Shown one piece after another: positions 6,802 through 12,931 of a stretch of 12,931 nucleotides of DNA. The stretch spans positions 1 through 12,931 of the forward strand of contig CAMLFK010000134.1 of assembly GCA_946479255.1 (NCBI GenBank), in the 5' to 3' direction. Position 1 is the stretch's first letter, and each line of letters opens with the position of its first letter. Both the position numbers and the translations under genes were made by a program. This DNA comes from an uncultured Oxalobacteraceae bacterium. Its GTDB lineage: Bacteria; Pseudomonadota; Gammaproteobacteria; Burkholderiales; Burkholderiaceae. A model generated the notes under the pieces. That model saw nothing but the letters and a program-made list of their open reading frames with translations. It ran no database searches and was not told where the DNA came from.

Positions 6802-7380
6802 TCAGGACTTCAGGGAGGCCAGATCGGCTTTCAATTCGTCAAATTTAAGGCGGCCCAGATAGGTTTTTTTCACTTGCCCATCGGCACCGATCAGCACTGT
6901 GTAGGGCAGGCCGCCATTGGTGTTGCCGAGCTGGCGGGCCAGGTCGGTACCGCTCATGCCGCCCACGTAAAGGGGATAAGTGATGTTCAGCTTTTTGCCA
7001 AATGCGGCGATATTGGTGGGGGTATCGATGCCGATCCCGATCACCTGGATACCCTTGGCGGCATTTTCCTTGGCCAGTTCGGCCAGTTCAGGCATTTCCT
7101 GCACGCAGGGGGAACACCAGGTGGCCCAGAAATTCACGACCACGGCCTTGCCTTTGAACTGCGACAGCGGCTGCGGCTTGCCCTCGGTATCGTTCATCGA
7201 CTGGCTGAACAGGGCCGTCACCGGGGTGTGCGGCACCCCGGTGGTGGGGGCGATGGTGGTGGTCAGCGGCGCCGGTGGCTCGGCGTTGCGGGTGCCCATA
7301 TAGGCGCCGACGGCGGCGAACAGTACGGCGATACCAATATAGAGCGGCAAATTCTTGTTTTTGTTCTTGTCCTTGTTCAT
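6802..7380 (-). CDS. TlpA-family membrane-anchored thioredoxin-like protein
   Basis: A 192-residue periplasmic thiol-disulfide oxidoreductase of the TlpA/ResA/redoxin type. A short Lys/Asn-rich N-terminus ([10 protein letters not shown]) precedes one hydrophobic segment (about 11-28), so it is an uncleaved anchor or signal with the domain on the periplasmic side. The active site is WATWCSPC, with Cys89 and Cys92. The cis-proline loop is GLPYTVLIG (Pro159). VIGIGIDT followed by AAFGKK is typical of TlpA. Such proteins reduce or form disulfides in exported proteins, for example in cytochrome c or oxidase maturation; the partner here is unknown. Met at 7380 is chosen over a further upstream in-frame ATG because the anchor starts there, AGGA lies nine bases before it, and it overlaps the upstream gene's stop as ATGA. 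Confidence 0.92.
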   Translation of the reverse strand: MNKDKNKNKNLPLYIGIAVLFAAVGAYMGTRNAEPPAPLTTTIAPTTGVPHTPVTALFSQSMNDTEGKPQPLSQFKGKAVVVNFWATWCSPCVQEMPELAELAKENAAKGIQVIGIGIDTPTNIAAFGKKLNITYPLYVGGMSGTDLARQLGNTNGGLPYTVLIGADGQVKKTYLGRLKFDELKADLASLKS

Positions 7381-8018
7381 GCAGGTTTGTCCTGTGCTTG
7401 GTCTTGTGATGCGGTGGAATCGATCAGCGCCCGCACGGCGGCCGTGTCGGCGCGCTGCGGGCGGCCGTCGGCACGCTGCTTGAGGGCGCCGCGCAGGTCG
7501 TTGCGGTCGTACAGCTCGGCATGAACACCCTCTTGCTTCCACAAGAAGCTGATGGTTTCGACCGGGTCGTGGCGCGCGCCCTTGAAGTGCGGGGTCTCGG
7601 AGATCTCTATATTGACGTTGCGGTTCAACAGGAAGATTTCCACGTCCTTGGCGCTTTCGGCGAACAATTGTAAATGAATATCGTCATGTTCTCCGGCGGT
7701 GCCGTGGAGCACCGCGCCAGTCAGGTAGGGCGTGAACTCGGCCAAAGCTTCCATCACCTGCAAGGCCGCGGTACGCAGGGCCAGCAGGCGGGCCGGCTGG
7801 GTGTCGGCATGGAACAGCGCCTGGTATTTACGCACTTCCTCTTCGACCTGTAGATTGTCGGGCAGCAGGTTCGAGCGCGGATTGTCGTCGCCCAGCACCA
7901 GGCTGGCGGCTTTGCGCTTGGCAACGGCGTACCCGGCGCCGTCCTGCGCGATCAGGCGCGCAGCCACGGCGGCGATCTGCGCGCGCAGCGATTGGAGGTC
8001 GTCATTCGGGCTAGGCAT
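7377..8018 (-). CDS. Conserved hypothetical protein, possible degenerate nucleotidyltransferase fold
   Basis: About 213 residues, no signal peptide or membrane segment, predicted cytoplasmic. I cannot assign a function. An alpha-helical N-terminal half (QSLRAQIAAVAARLIAQD; basic AVAKRKAASLVLGD near 31-44) leads into GAVLHGTAGEHDDIHLQLF at 101-119. This recalls the G-S/T...D-h-D motif of nucleotidyltransferases, but the second metal-binding Asp appears as His115. It is then followed by SAKDVEIFLLNRNVNIEI. A similar gene is, as I recall, found beside mpl in other Burkholderiales. The start is uncertain: ATG codons occur at 8018, 8021, 8054 and 8084, none with a strong ribosome binding site. I chose 8018 because the longer forms run over the mpl promoter region. 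Its stop overlaps the tlpA start (ATGA). Confidence 0.75.
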   Translation of the reverse strand: MPSPNDDLQSLRAQIAAVAARLIAQDGAGYAVAKRKAASLVLGDDNPRSNLLPDNLQVEEEVRKYQALFHADTQPARLLALRTAALQVMEALAEFTPYLTGAVLHGTAGEHDDIHLQLFAESAKDVEIFLLNRNVNIEISETPHFKGARHDPVETISFLWKQEGVHAELYDRNDLRGALKQRADGRPQRADTAAVRALIDSTASQDQAQDKPA

Positions 8019-8063
8019 CATAGGCCGATGATACTCTGGAACGGAAAAACCCATGGGGTCGGG

Positions 8064-8069
8064 TAAAAT
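8064..8069 (+). promoter_or_regulatory. Possible -10 box of the mpl promoter
   Basis: TAAAAT at 8064-8069 matches five of six bases of the sigma-70 -10 consensus and lies 44 bases before the mpl ATG, in the gap between divergent genes. At 16-18 base spacing no good -35 hexamer is seen (for example ACGGAA at 8041-8046), so the call rests on the -10 and its position. Confidence 0.4.
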
Positions 8070-8112
8070 CGCGTATTCCACCATTTGCGCGCCTGCCGCG
8101 CCTCTGTCGAAA

Positions 8113-9486
8113 ATGCATATTCATATCCTCGGTATCTGCGGTACCTTCATGGGCGGCCTGGCCGTGCTGGCGAAAGAGGCGGGTCATAAAGTGACCGGCT
8201 GCGACGCCAACGTCTATCCGCCGATGAGCACCCAGCTCGAAGCCCAGGGCATCGAGCTGGTCCAGGGTTTCGGCCCGGAACAGACCCAGTTGAATCCCGA
8301 CCTGTACGTGATCGGCAATGTGTGCGCGCGCGGCAATCCGCTGGTCGAGGAAATCCTCAACCGCAGCCTGCCGTATATGTCCGGCCCGCAGTGGATCGGC
8401 GAACATATCCTGCGCGATAAATGGGTGCTGGCCGTGGCCGGCACGCACGGCAAGACCACGACCTCGGCCATGCTGGCCTGGATCCTGGAAGATGCCGGCT
8501 ATTCGCCGGGCTTCCTGATCGGCGGCGTGCCGATGAACTTCGGCATCTCGGCGCGCCTGTCGGGCAGCGAAGCGTCGCAGTTCTTCGTCATCGAGGCGGA
8601 CGAGTACGACACCGCCTTCTTCGACAAGCGCAGCAAGTTCGTCCATTACCACGCCAAAACGGCGGTGATGAACAACCTCGAATACGACCATGCCGACATT
8701 TTCCCTGACATCGGCGCCATCGAAACCCAGTTCCACCACCTGGTGCGCACCGTGCCGGGCGTGGGCCGGCTGATCGTCAACGGCGACGAAACTTCGCTGG
8801 CGCGCGTGCTCAAGCGCGGCGTATGGAGCGAAAAAGAAACCTTCGGCAGCAGCGACGGGGTCAGCTGGACCATGGTCGAACTGCCGGGCGGCAGCTTCGA
8901 CGTCATCTTCAATGGCGAGAAAGTGGCCACGGTCGACTGGGGCCTCACCGGCAAGCACAACCGCATGAACGCGCTGGCCGCGATCGCCGCCGCGCGCAAT
9001 GTCGGCGTGCCGGTGCCGCAGGCGGCCCAATCGCTGGCGCGCTTCGAAAACGTCAAGCGGCGCATGGAAGTGCGCGGCGTGGTCAAGGGCGTCACCGTGT
9101 ACGACGATTTCGCCCACCACCCGACCGCGATCGCCACCACAGTTGGTGGCTTGCGCCAGAAGATCGGCAGCGGCAATGGGGGCGGGCGTATCCTGGCCGT
9201 GCTGGAGCCGCGCTCGAACACCATGAAGCTGGGCGCCATGAAAGACGCGCTGCCGGGCAGCCTGAAGGATGCCGACCTGGTGTTCGGCTTCGGCAGCCAG
9301 CAGGCGCTGGGCTGGTCGCTATCGGATGCCCTGTCGCCGCTGGGCAAGATCGCGCACAGCTTCGACCAGATCGATTTCCTGGTCAAGGCGGTGGTCGACG
9401 CGGCCCAGCCGGGCGACCACATCCTGGTCATGAGCAATGGCGGCTTCGGCGGCGTGCATCAGAAATTGCTGGAGGCATTGGCGTAA
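8113..9486 (+). CDS. mpl: UDP-N-acetylmuramate:L-Ala-gamma-D-Glu-meso-DAP ligase Mpl
   Basis: A 457-residue Mur-family ligase (the same length as E. coli Mpl) that attaches recycled murein tripeptide to UDP-MurNAc using ATP in the cytosol. The N-terminal UDP-binding loop is GICGTFMGG at 7-15. The ATP P-loop is AGTHGKTTTS at 109-118. NNLEYDHADIFPD at 187-199 carries the metal-binding and carbamylation region. TGKHNRMNALAA at 279-290 and DDFAHHPTA at 331-339 are Mur-ligase motifs, and EPRSNTMKLG at 365-374 is typical of Mpl rather than MurC. Start at 8113 (MHIHILG) rather than an upstream in-frame ATG, because the Rossmann strand begins there; the ribosome binding site is weak. It is divergent from the hypothetical gene, and its TAA overlaps the next gene's ATG by one base. 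Confidence 0.96.
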   Translation: MHIHILGICGTFMGGLAVLAKEAGHKVTGCDANVYPPMSTQLEAQGIELVQGFGPEQTQLNPDLYVIGNVCARGNPLVEEILNRSLPYMSGPQWIGEHILRDKWVLAVAGTHGKTTTSAMLAWILEDAGYSPGFLIGGVPMNFGISARLSGSEASQFFVIEADEYDTAFFDKRSKFVHYHAKTAVMNNLEYDHADIFPDIGAIETQFHHLVRTVPGVGRLIVNGDETSLARVLKRGVWSEKETFGSSDGVSWTMVELPGGSFDVIFNGEKVATVDWGLTGKHNRMNALAAIAAARNVGVPVPQAAQSLARFENVKRRMEVRGVVKGVTVYDDFAHHPTAIATTVGGLRQKIGSGNGGGRILAVLEPRSNTMKLGAMKDALPGSLKDADLVFGFGSQQALGWSLSDALSPLGKIAHSFDQIDFLVKAVVDAAQPGDHILVMSNGGFGGVHQKLLEALA

Positions 9487-10076
9487 TGCTGCTGTATCTG
9501 CACGGCTTCCGTTCCTCGCCGCGTTCCTTCAAGGCCCGCGTGGTGGGCGCGCGCATGGCCGCGCTCGGCCGTGCCGATGAACTGATCTGCCCGCACCTGC
9601 CGGCCTCGCCCCAAGCGGCCATGGCCCTGGTCGACGTCCTGAGCTCGCGCTATCCGGCCGGTGAGCTGGCCATCGTCGGCTCCTCGCTGGGCGGCTTCTA
9701 CGCCACCTGGCTGGCCGAACGGATCGGCTGCCGCGCGGTGCTGCTGAACCCGGCGGTGGACCCGTTCAAGGACCTGGACCAGCACGTCGGCGTGACGACC
9801 GACTACCATTCCGGCCAGCCCTTCGAGTTCAAGCCGGAATACATCGCCGAGTTGCGCGCGCTGAAGGTCGAGAGAATCACCCGGCCGGAACGTTATTTTC
9901 TGATCGCCGCGACCGGCGACGAAGTGCTGGATTACCGTGCCATGGTAGCCCACTACGCCGGCGCCCGCCAAAAAGTGATCGATGGCAGCGACCATGCGAT
10001 CAGTGAATTTGAACAGTATGTGGACGAGGTACTGGCGTTCTGCCTGCAGCCAGGCGCCGGGGACGCACCCGAGTGA
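9486..10076 (+). CDS. YqiA/YcfP-family alpha/beta-hydrolase (putative esterase)
   Basis: A 196-residue small alpha/beta-hydrolase. It starts directly with strand 1 and the oxyanion loop (MLLYLHGFRSSP). The nucleophile elbow is GSSLGG at 65-70, with Ser67 as nucleophile. Asp145 in ATGDEVLDY and His170 in GSDHAISEF complete a Ser-Asp-His triad. The conserved LLNPAVDPF at 87-94 is characteristic of YqiA/UPF0227 esterases, which hydrolyse short acyl esters in vitro; the natural substrate is unknown. The ATG overlaps the mpl stop as TAATG, with GGAGG ten bases upstream, and its own TGA overlaps the ubiC start, so the three genes are likely translated from one message. Only this segment of the longer overlapping open frame is real. 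Confidence 0.92.
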   Translation: MLLYLHGFRSSPRSFKARVVGARMAALGRADELICPHLPASPQAAMALVDVLSSRYPAGELAIVGSSLGGFYATWLAERIGCRAVLLNPAVDPFKDLDQHVGVTTDYHSGQPFEFKPEYIAELRALKVERITRPERYFLIAATGDEVLDYRAMVAHYAGARQKVIDGSDHAISEFEQYVDEVLAFCLQPGAGDAPE

Positions 10077-10651
10077 GATCGCCATCCCTGCGTCAGGCGT
10101 GCTGGCACCGGCACGTGAATGCTCTCGCCGCACCTGGACCTTTGCGCGCCTGGCTGACTGCGGACGGTTCGCTGACCGCGCGCCTGCTTGCCCACAGCGA
10201 GGCGTTCCGGGTGCAGCGCTTGCACCAGCGCACCGCGCTCTGCCTGAAGGATGAGGCGCGCAAGATCGGTATGGCGCGTCCTGGCCGGGTGTGGGAACGC
10301 GAAGTGTTGCTGCGCTGCGACGGCGCGCCGGTGGTATTCGCTCACACGGTGGTGCCGATGTCGGCCACCGCCTCGGACTGGCCCTTATTTAATGCGCTGG
10401 GCGAACGTTCGCTCGGCAGTACTTTATTTCACGACCCGCTGGTACGGCGGGGCGAACTGGAATTTGCGCGCCTTGGCGCCGGCCATCCCCTGATGCAGCG
10501 CGCACTGGCGGCGCTCGGGGAAGCCGGACCGGGCGTCCTCTATGCACGGCGCTGCCTGTACCGGCGGCGCCAGGGCACGCTGCTGGTGACCGAGGTGTTT
10601 TTGCCGCCGGTCCTGAAGCTGACAGCGCGTCCACTTATCCAACAAGAGTAA
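10073..10651 (+). CDS. ubiC: Chorismate--pyruvate lyase UbiC
   Basis: A 192-residue chorismate lyase that splits chorismate to 4-hydroxybenzoate and pyruvate, the committed step of ubiquinone synthesis in the cytosol. Recognisable blocks: WEREVLLRCDGAPVVFAHTVVP at about 74-95 with Arg76 at the position of the E. coli active-site arginine; the segment LGERSLGSTLFHDPLVRRGELEF around 109-131; ARRCLYRRRQGTLLVTEVFLP at 158-178, where Glu174 matches the catalytic Glu155 of E. coli. Slightly longer than the E. coli enzyme (165 residues). The GTG start is chosen because it overlaps the preceding TGA (GTGA), which fits the operon. Codon and GC pattern resemble the neighbours. It stands four bases before the exoribonuclease start. 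Confidence 0.92.
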   Translation: MRSPSLRQACWHRHVNALAAPGPLRAWLTADGSLTARLLAHSEAFRVQRLHQRTALCLKDEARKIGMARPGRVWEREVLLRCDGAPVVFAHTVVPMSATASDWPLFNALGERSLGSTLFHDPLVRRGELEFARLGAGHPLMQRALAALGEAGPGVLYARRCLYRRRQGTLLVTEVFLPPVLKLTARPLIQQE

Positions 10652-10655
10652 TCAG

Positions 10656-12704
10656 ATGAATTTATTTTTCGAAGAATCCGGCGATTTCAAGGTCGGCACC
10701 GTATTGTCCCAGGCGGGTGAAGCCTATCAGGTCGAAATGCCGAGCGGCAAACGCACCAAGGTCAAGGTCAAGGATGTGCTGATCCAGTACGAAAAGCCGG
10801 GCCCGGCCGAGTTGCTGGAAGGCGCCAAGGCGATTGCCGCCGACGCCGATTTCGAATTCCTGTGGGAAGTCGCGGGGCAGGAAGAGTTCGGCTTTGCCGA
10901 ACTGGGCGCCGAGTATTTCGGCCATGCTCCCTTGCCGGTGGAAGCGGCCGGGCTGGTGCTGGCGCTGCACGGCGCGCCGATCTACTTCTATAAGAAGGGG
11001 CGCGGCCGCTACAAGGCGGCGCCGGAGCAATCCTTGCGCGCGGCCCAGGCCGGCATCGAAAAGAAAAAGCAGCAAGCCCTGGTGCAAGCCGCTTACGTGG
11101 AAGAGCTCAAGGCCAACAAGCTGCCCGAATCCATGGTGGCCATCGTCCAGCAATTGCTGTTCAAGCCGGACAAGAACACCATCGAGTACAAGGCACTGGA
11201 AGCGGCCTGCGACGAGCTGCACACCACCCCGGCCCGGCTGATGCTGGCCGCCGGCGGCATGGGTTCGCCACGCGAACTTCATATGGCGCGCTTCCTGTTT
11301 GAAAATTTCCCGAAAGGCGAGGGCTTTGCGCCGGTGCCGGTGCCGGCCACCCCGAGCGGCCTGCCGCTGGCCGAGGTGGCCGCCTTCTCCATCGACGACG
11401 TCACCACCACCGAGATCGACGATGCCTTCTCGGTCGTCCAGCTGCCTGACGGCATGCTCAAGGTCGGTATCCACATCGCCGCGCCGGGCCTGGGCATCCG
11501 CCCGGACGACGCCATCGACAAGATCGCGCGCGCCCGCATGTCCACCGTGTATATGCCGGGCGACAAAATCACCATGCTGCCGGACGACGTCGTCAACGCC
11601 TTCACCCTGGCTGAAGGCAAGACCTGTCCCGCGCTGTCGCTGTACGCCTTCGTCAACCCGGCCGACTGGTCCGTGATTTCCACCAGTACCCGCGCCGAGA
11701 TGGTGCCGATCAAGAGCAACCTGCGCCACAACGACCTCGATGAACTGGTCAACGAAGAAACCCTGGCCAGCGGCGAGGGCGAGTATCCGCACAAGCTGGA
11801 GCTGGGCCTGCTGTGGCAATGGGCGCTGGTGCTGGAAGCGGCGCGCATGAAAAAGCGCGAGGAGTTCGGCTTGAAGCCGGAGCAGAACAACCGCGTCGAT
11901 TTCAACTTCTATGTGGACGACGACGTGGTCTCGGTGGTGCGCCGCAAGCGCGGAGCGCCGCTCGACAAGATCGTCGCCGAGCTGATGATTTTTGCCAACA
12001 GCACCTGGGGCAAGCTGATGCACGACACCGGCGTGCCCGGCATTTACCGTTCGCAAGGCGCCGGCAGCGGTGCCGGCTGGGCGGCAAAAATGCAGGTGCG
12101 CATGGTCACGCACGCGGCTCCGCACCAGGGTCTGGGTGTGGATCAGTACGCGTGGAGCACCTCGCCGCTGCGCCGTTACACCGACCTGGTCAATCAATGG
12201 CAGATCCTGGCATGCGCCGAGCATGGCGTGACCGCGCCGCTGGTGGCGCACTTCAAGCCGCGCGATGCAACCCTGTTCTCGATCGTTTCCGCATTCGATG
12301 CCGCCTATGCCGCCTATAACGTCCATCAGCAGAATATGGAACGCTACTGGTGCCTGCGCTGGCTGGGGCAGGAGAATGCGCGCCAGGTGGATGCGGTCGT
12401 GCTCAAGGATGAAGTGCTGCGCCTGGTCGACATTCCCCTGATCGTGCGCCTGCCGGGCATGCCGCAGGTGGCGCGCGGTGCGCAGGTCAAGCTTGATATT
12501 TTGCGCTGGGATGAGCTGGACCTGACCATCGAGGCGCGCTTGCTGGAAGTGCCGGTGCAGCAGGCACCGGCGGGCGATGCCGAGCTTGATTATGAGGATG
12601 AGGAAGACGTTGCCGACAGCGGTGAAGCGGCGGCGGCTGAGGCGGTGGAAGCCGAGGGCGCGGTGGCGGTCGTGACAGAAGACGACGCGCAGCCCGCACA
12701 ATAA
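10656..12704 (+). CDS. RNase II-family (RNB) 3'-5' exoribonuclease
   Basis: A 682-residue hydrolytic exoribonuclease of the RNase II/R superfamily, a processive 3'-5' degrader of RNA in the cytosol. An N-terminal OB-like region (1-60) and a helical, Lys-rich region (about 100-235) precede the RNB domain (about 240-580). The metal site is SIDDVTTTEIDDAF: Asp247, Glu253, Asp255 and Asp256 align with Asp201, 207, 209 and 210 of E. coli RNase II, so one Asp is replaced by Glu. SPLRRYTDLVNQ (Arg506-507) matches the catalytic-arginine motif. A short S1-like OB region follows (about 590-635), then an acidic, Ala-rich tail (641-682). It resembles the short betaproteobacterial RNB proteins often called VacB/RNase II, so I do not name it rnb or rnr. 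AAGAG lies seven bases before the ATG, four bases after ubiC. Confidence 0.94.
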   Translation: MNLFFEESGDFKVGTVLSQAGEAYQVEMPSGKRTKVKVKDVLIQYEKPGPAELLEGAKAIAADADFEFLWEVAGQEEFGFAELGAEYFGHAPLPVEAAGLVLALHGAPIYFYKKGRGRYKAAPEQSLRAAQAGIEKKKQQALVQAAYVEELKANKLPESMVAIVQQLLFKPDKNTIEYKALEAACDELHTTPARLMLAAGGMGSPRELHMARFLFENFPKGEGFAPVPVPATPSGLPLAEVAAFSIDDVTTTEIDDAFSVVQLPDGMLKVGIHIAAPGLGIRPDDAIDKIARARMSTVYMPGDKITMLPDDVVNAFTLAEGKTCPALSLYAFVNPADWSVISTSTRAEMVPIKSNLRHNDLDELVNEETLASGEGEYPHKLELGLLWQWALVLEAARMKKREEFGLKPEQNNRVDFNFYVDDDVVSVVRRKRGAPLDKIVAELMIFANSTWGKLMHDTGVPGIYRSQGAGSGAGWAAKMQVRMVTHAAPHQGLGVDQYAWSTSPLRRYTDLVNQWQILACAEHGVTAPLVAHFKPRDATLFSIVSAFDAAYAAYNVHQQNMERYWCLRWLGQENARQVDAVVLKDEVLRLVDIPLIVRLPGMPQVARGAQVKLDILRWDELDLTIEARLLEVPVQQAPAGDAELDYEDEEDVADSGEAAAAEAVEAEGAVAVVTEDDAQPAQ

Positions 12705-12931
12705 TCTCTGATTGCCGGCGAAGCACGGCAAGGGAAGCAGGCCGGGGGGCTGTAGTTGCTTGAATGTCGTATGCTAAAGGGCCCTACAGCAGCGGCAGCG
12801 AGGAGCACAATCAAAATTTCCGTTCTCATGGCCGCCGCGGCAATACATCATTGGCTATGGCGTTCACGAAGAGATCATGGACAACGCTCTGCGTTGCATC
12901 CAATCAATTCAGAACGGCTGCCGATCGCTGA
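12705..12931. other. Unassigned 3' tail of the contig
   Basis: Apart from the small inverted repeat, 227 bases contain no gene I recognise. A 55-codon open frame (12764-12931, starting MSYAKGPYSSGSEEHN) ends exactly at the last base but has no good ribosome binding site. AGGAG at 12801-12805 is followed after four bases by ATC AAA ATT TCC GTT CTC ATG GCC GCC, an open frame to the end that reads like a secretion signal start (IKISVLMAAAA) but lacks ATG/GTG/TTG at the right place. The sequence looks less GC-rich than the upstream genes. It may be the upstream region or 5' end of the next gene. Confidence 0.3.
12712..12731. other. Small inverted repeat after the exoribonuclease gene
   Basis: TTGCCG (12712-12717) and CGGCAA (12726-12731) form a 6-bp perfect stem around an 8-base loop, starting eight bases after the stop codon. 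There is no T-run behind it, so it is at best a weak or Rho-assisted 3' end, or an RNA-stabilising hairpin. Confidence 0.3.

Noticed and set aside
6790..6806. T-rich run after tlpA on the minus strand considered as a terminator
   Set aside because: The preceding CCTGAAG copies are direct rather than inverted repeats, so no stem forms before the T-run.
8011..9120. 369-residue minus-strand open frame opposite mpl
   Set aside because: Antisense shadow of mpl with no recognisable domain.
8823..9485. Upstream part of a 417-residue plus-strand frame running through mpl into the hydrolase
   Set aside because: Within mpl it is out of frame with the ligase and Arg-rich; only the part from 9486 is a real gene.
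10662..12731. 689-residue minus-strand open frame covering the exoribonuclease gene
   Set aside because: Length alone is notable, but it is the exact antisense of a gene with intact catalytic motifs and shows the His/Arg/Gln-rich composition of a mirrored high-GC gene.
12712..12731. Hairpin considered as the intrinsic terminator of the mpl-ubiC-RNase operon
   Set aside because: Only a 6-bp stem and no T-run on either strand.
12590..12829. Small minus-strand frame starting MRTEILIVLLAAAAVG, like a signal peptide
   Set aside because: No ribosome binding site, and most of it is antisense to the Ala/Glu-rich tail of the exoribonuclease. The hydrophobic start is probably chance, although it lies in the unassigned tail.
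1..12931. Search for tRNA/rRNA genes, transposases, phage or defence genes
   Set aside because: None recognised on either strand; all long genes are standard housekeeping families or conserved hypotheticals.

Overview
This window looks like an ordinary chromosomal housekeeping segment of a GC-rich betaproteobacterium. I infer Burkholderiales, most likely Oxalobacteraceae (Massilia/Duganella/Janthinobacterium-like). The grounds are high GC with a strong GC3 bias, the gene order tlpA-aroQ-accB-accC-prmA-DUF3426 protein, mpl followed by a YqiA-type hydrolase and ubiC, and an Ala/Lys/Pro-rich histone H1-like protein. The genus is inference. The first 46 bases are not genomic: they match the Illumina index-side (P7) adapter with an 8-base index, so the sequence is an untrimmed assembly contig.

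Layout. (1) Bases 47-1335, plus strand: the 3' part of an H1-like gene, a strong intrinsic terminator, then yggT and a DUF167 (YggU) gene overlapping by ATGA. (2) Bases 1332-8018, minus strand, transcribed right to left: a conserved hypothetical protein with a nucleotidyltransferase-like motif, a membrane-anchored TlpA-type thioredoxin, aroQ (with a good sigma-70 promoter candidate in front), accB, accC, prmA, a zinc-ribbon/DUF3426 membrane protein and a PfkB-family kinase. The kinase stop overlaps the yggU stop in a shared TTAA. (3) Bases 8113-12704, plus strand, divergent from block 2: mpl, a YqiA-like esterase, ubiC and an RNase II-family exoribonuclease. The first three overlap by 1-4 bases. 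(4) Bases 12705-12931: a tail with no recognisable gene.

How the genes fit together. AccB and AccC are the biotin carrier and biotin carboxylase of acetyl-CoA carboxylase (fatty acid synthesis). AroQ makes 3-dehydroshikimate on the way to chorismate, and UbiC consumes chorismate to start ubiquinone synthesis. Mpl recycles cell-wall peptides, PrmA methylates ribosomal protein L11, and the RNB-family enzyme degrades RNA. Very short gaps or 1-4 base overlaps join most neighbours, pointing to three compact transcription units.

I searched for an unusual system (defence island, mobile element, CRISPR, retron, phage genes) and found none. The points worth a second look are the adapter artefact, two conserved proteins of unknown function (7377-8018 and 2287-3357), a Glu in place of an Asp in the exoribonuclease metal site, the unusual codon choice of the H1-like repeat gene, and the unassigned 3' tail.
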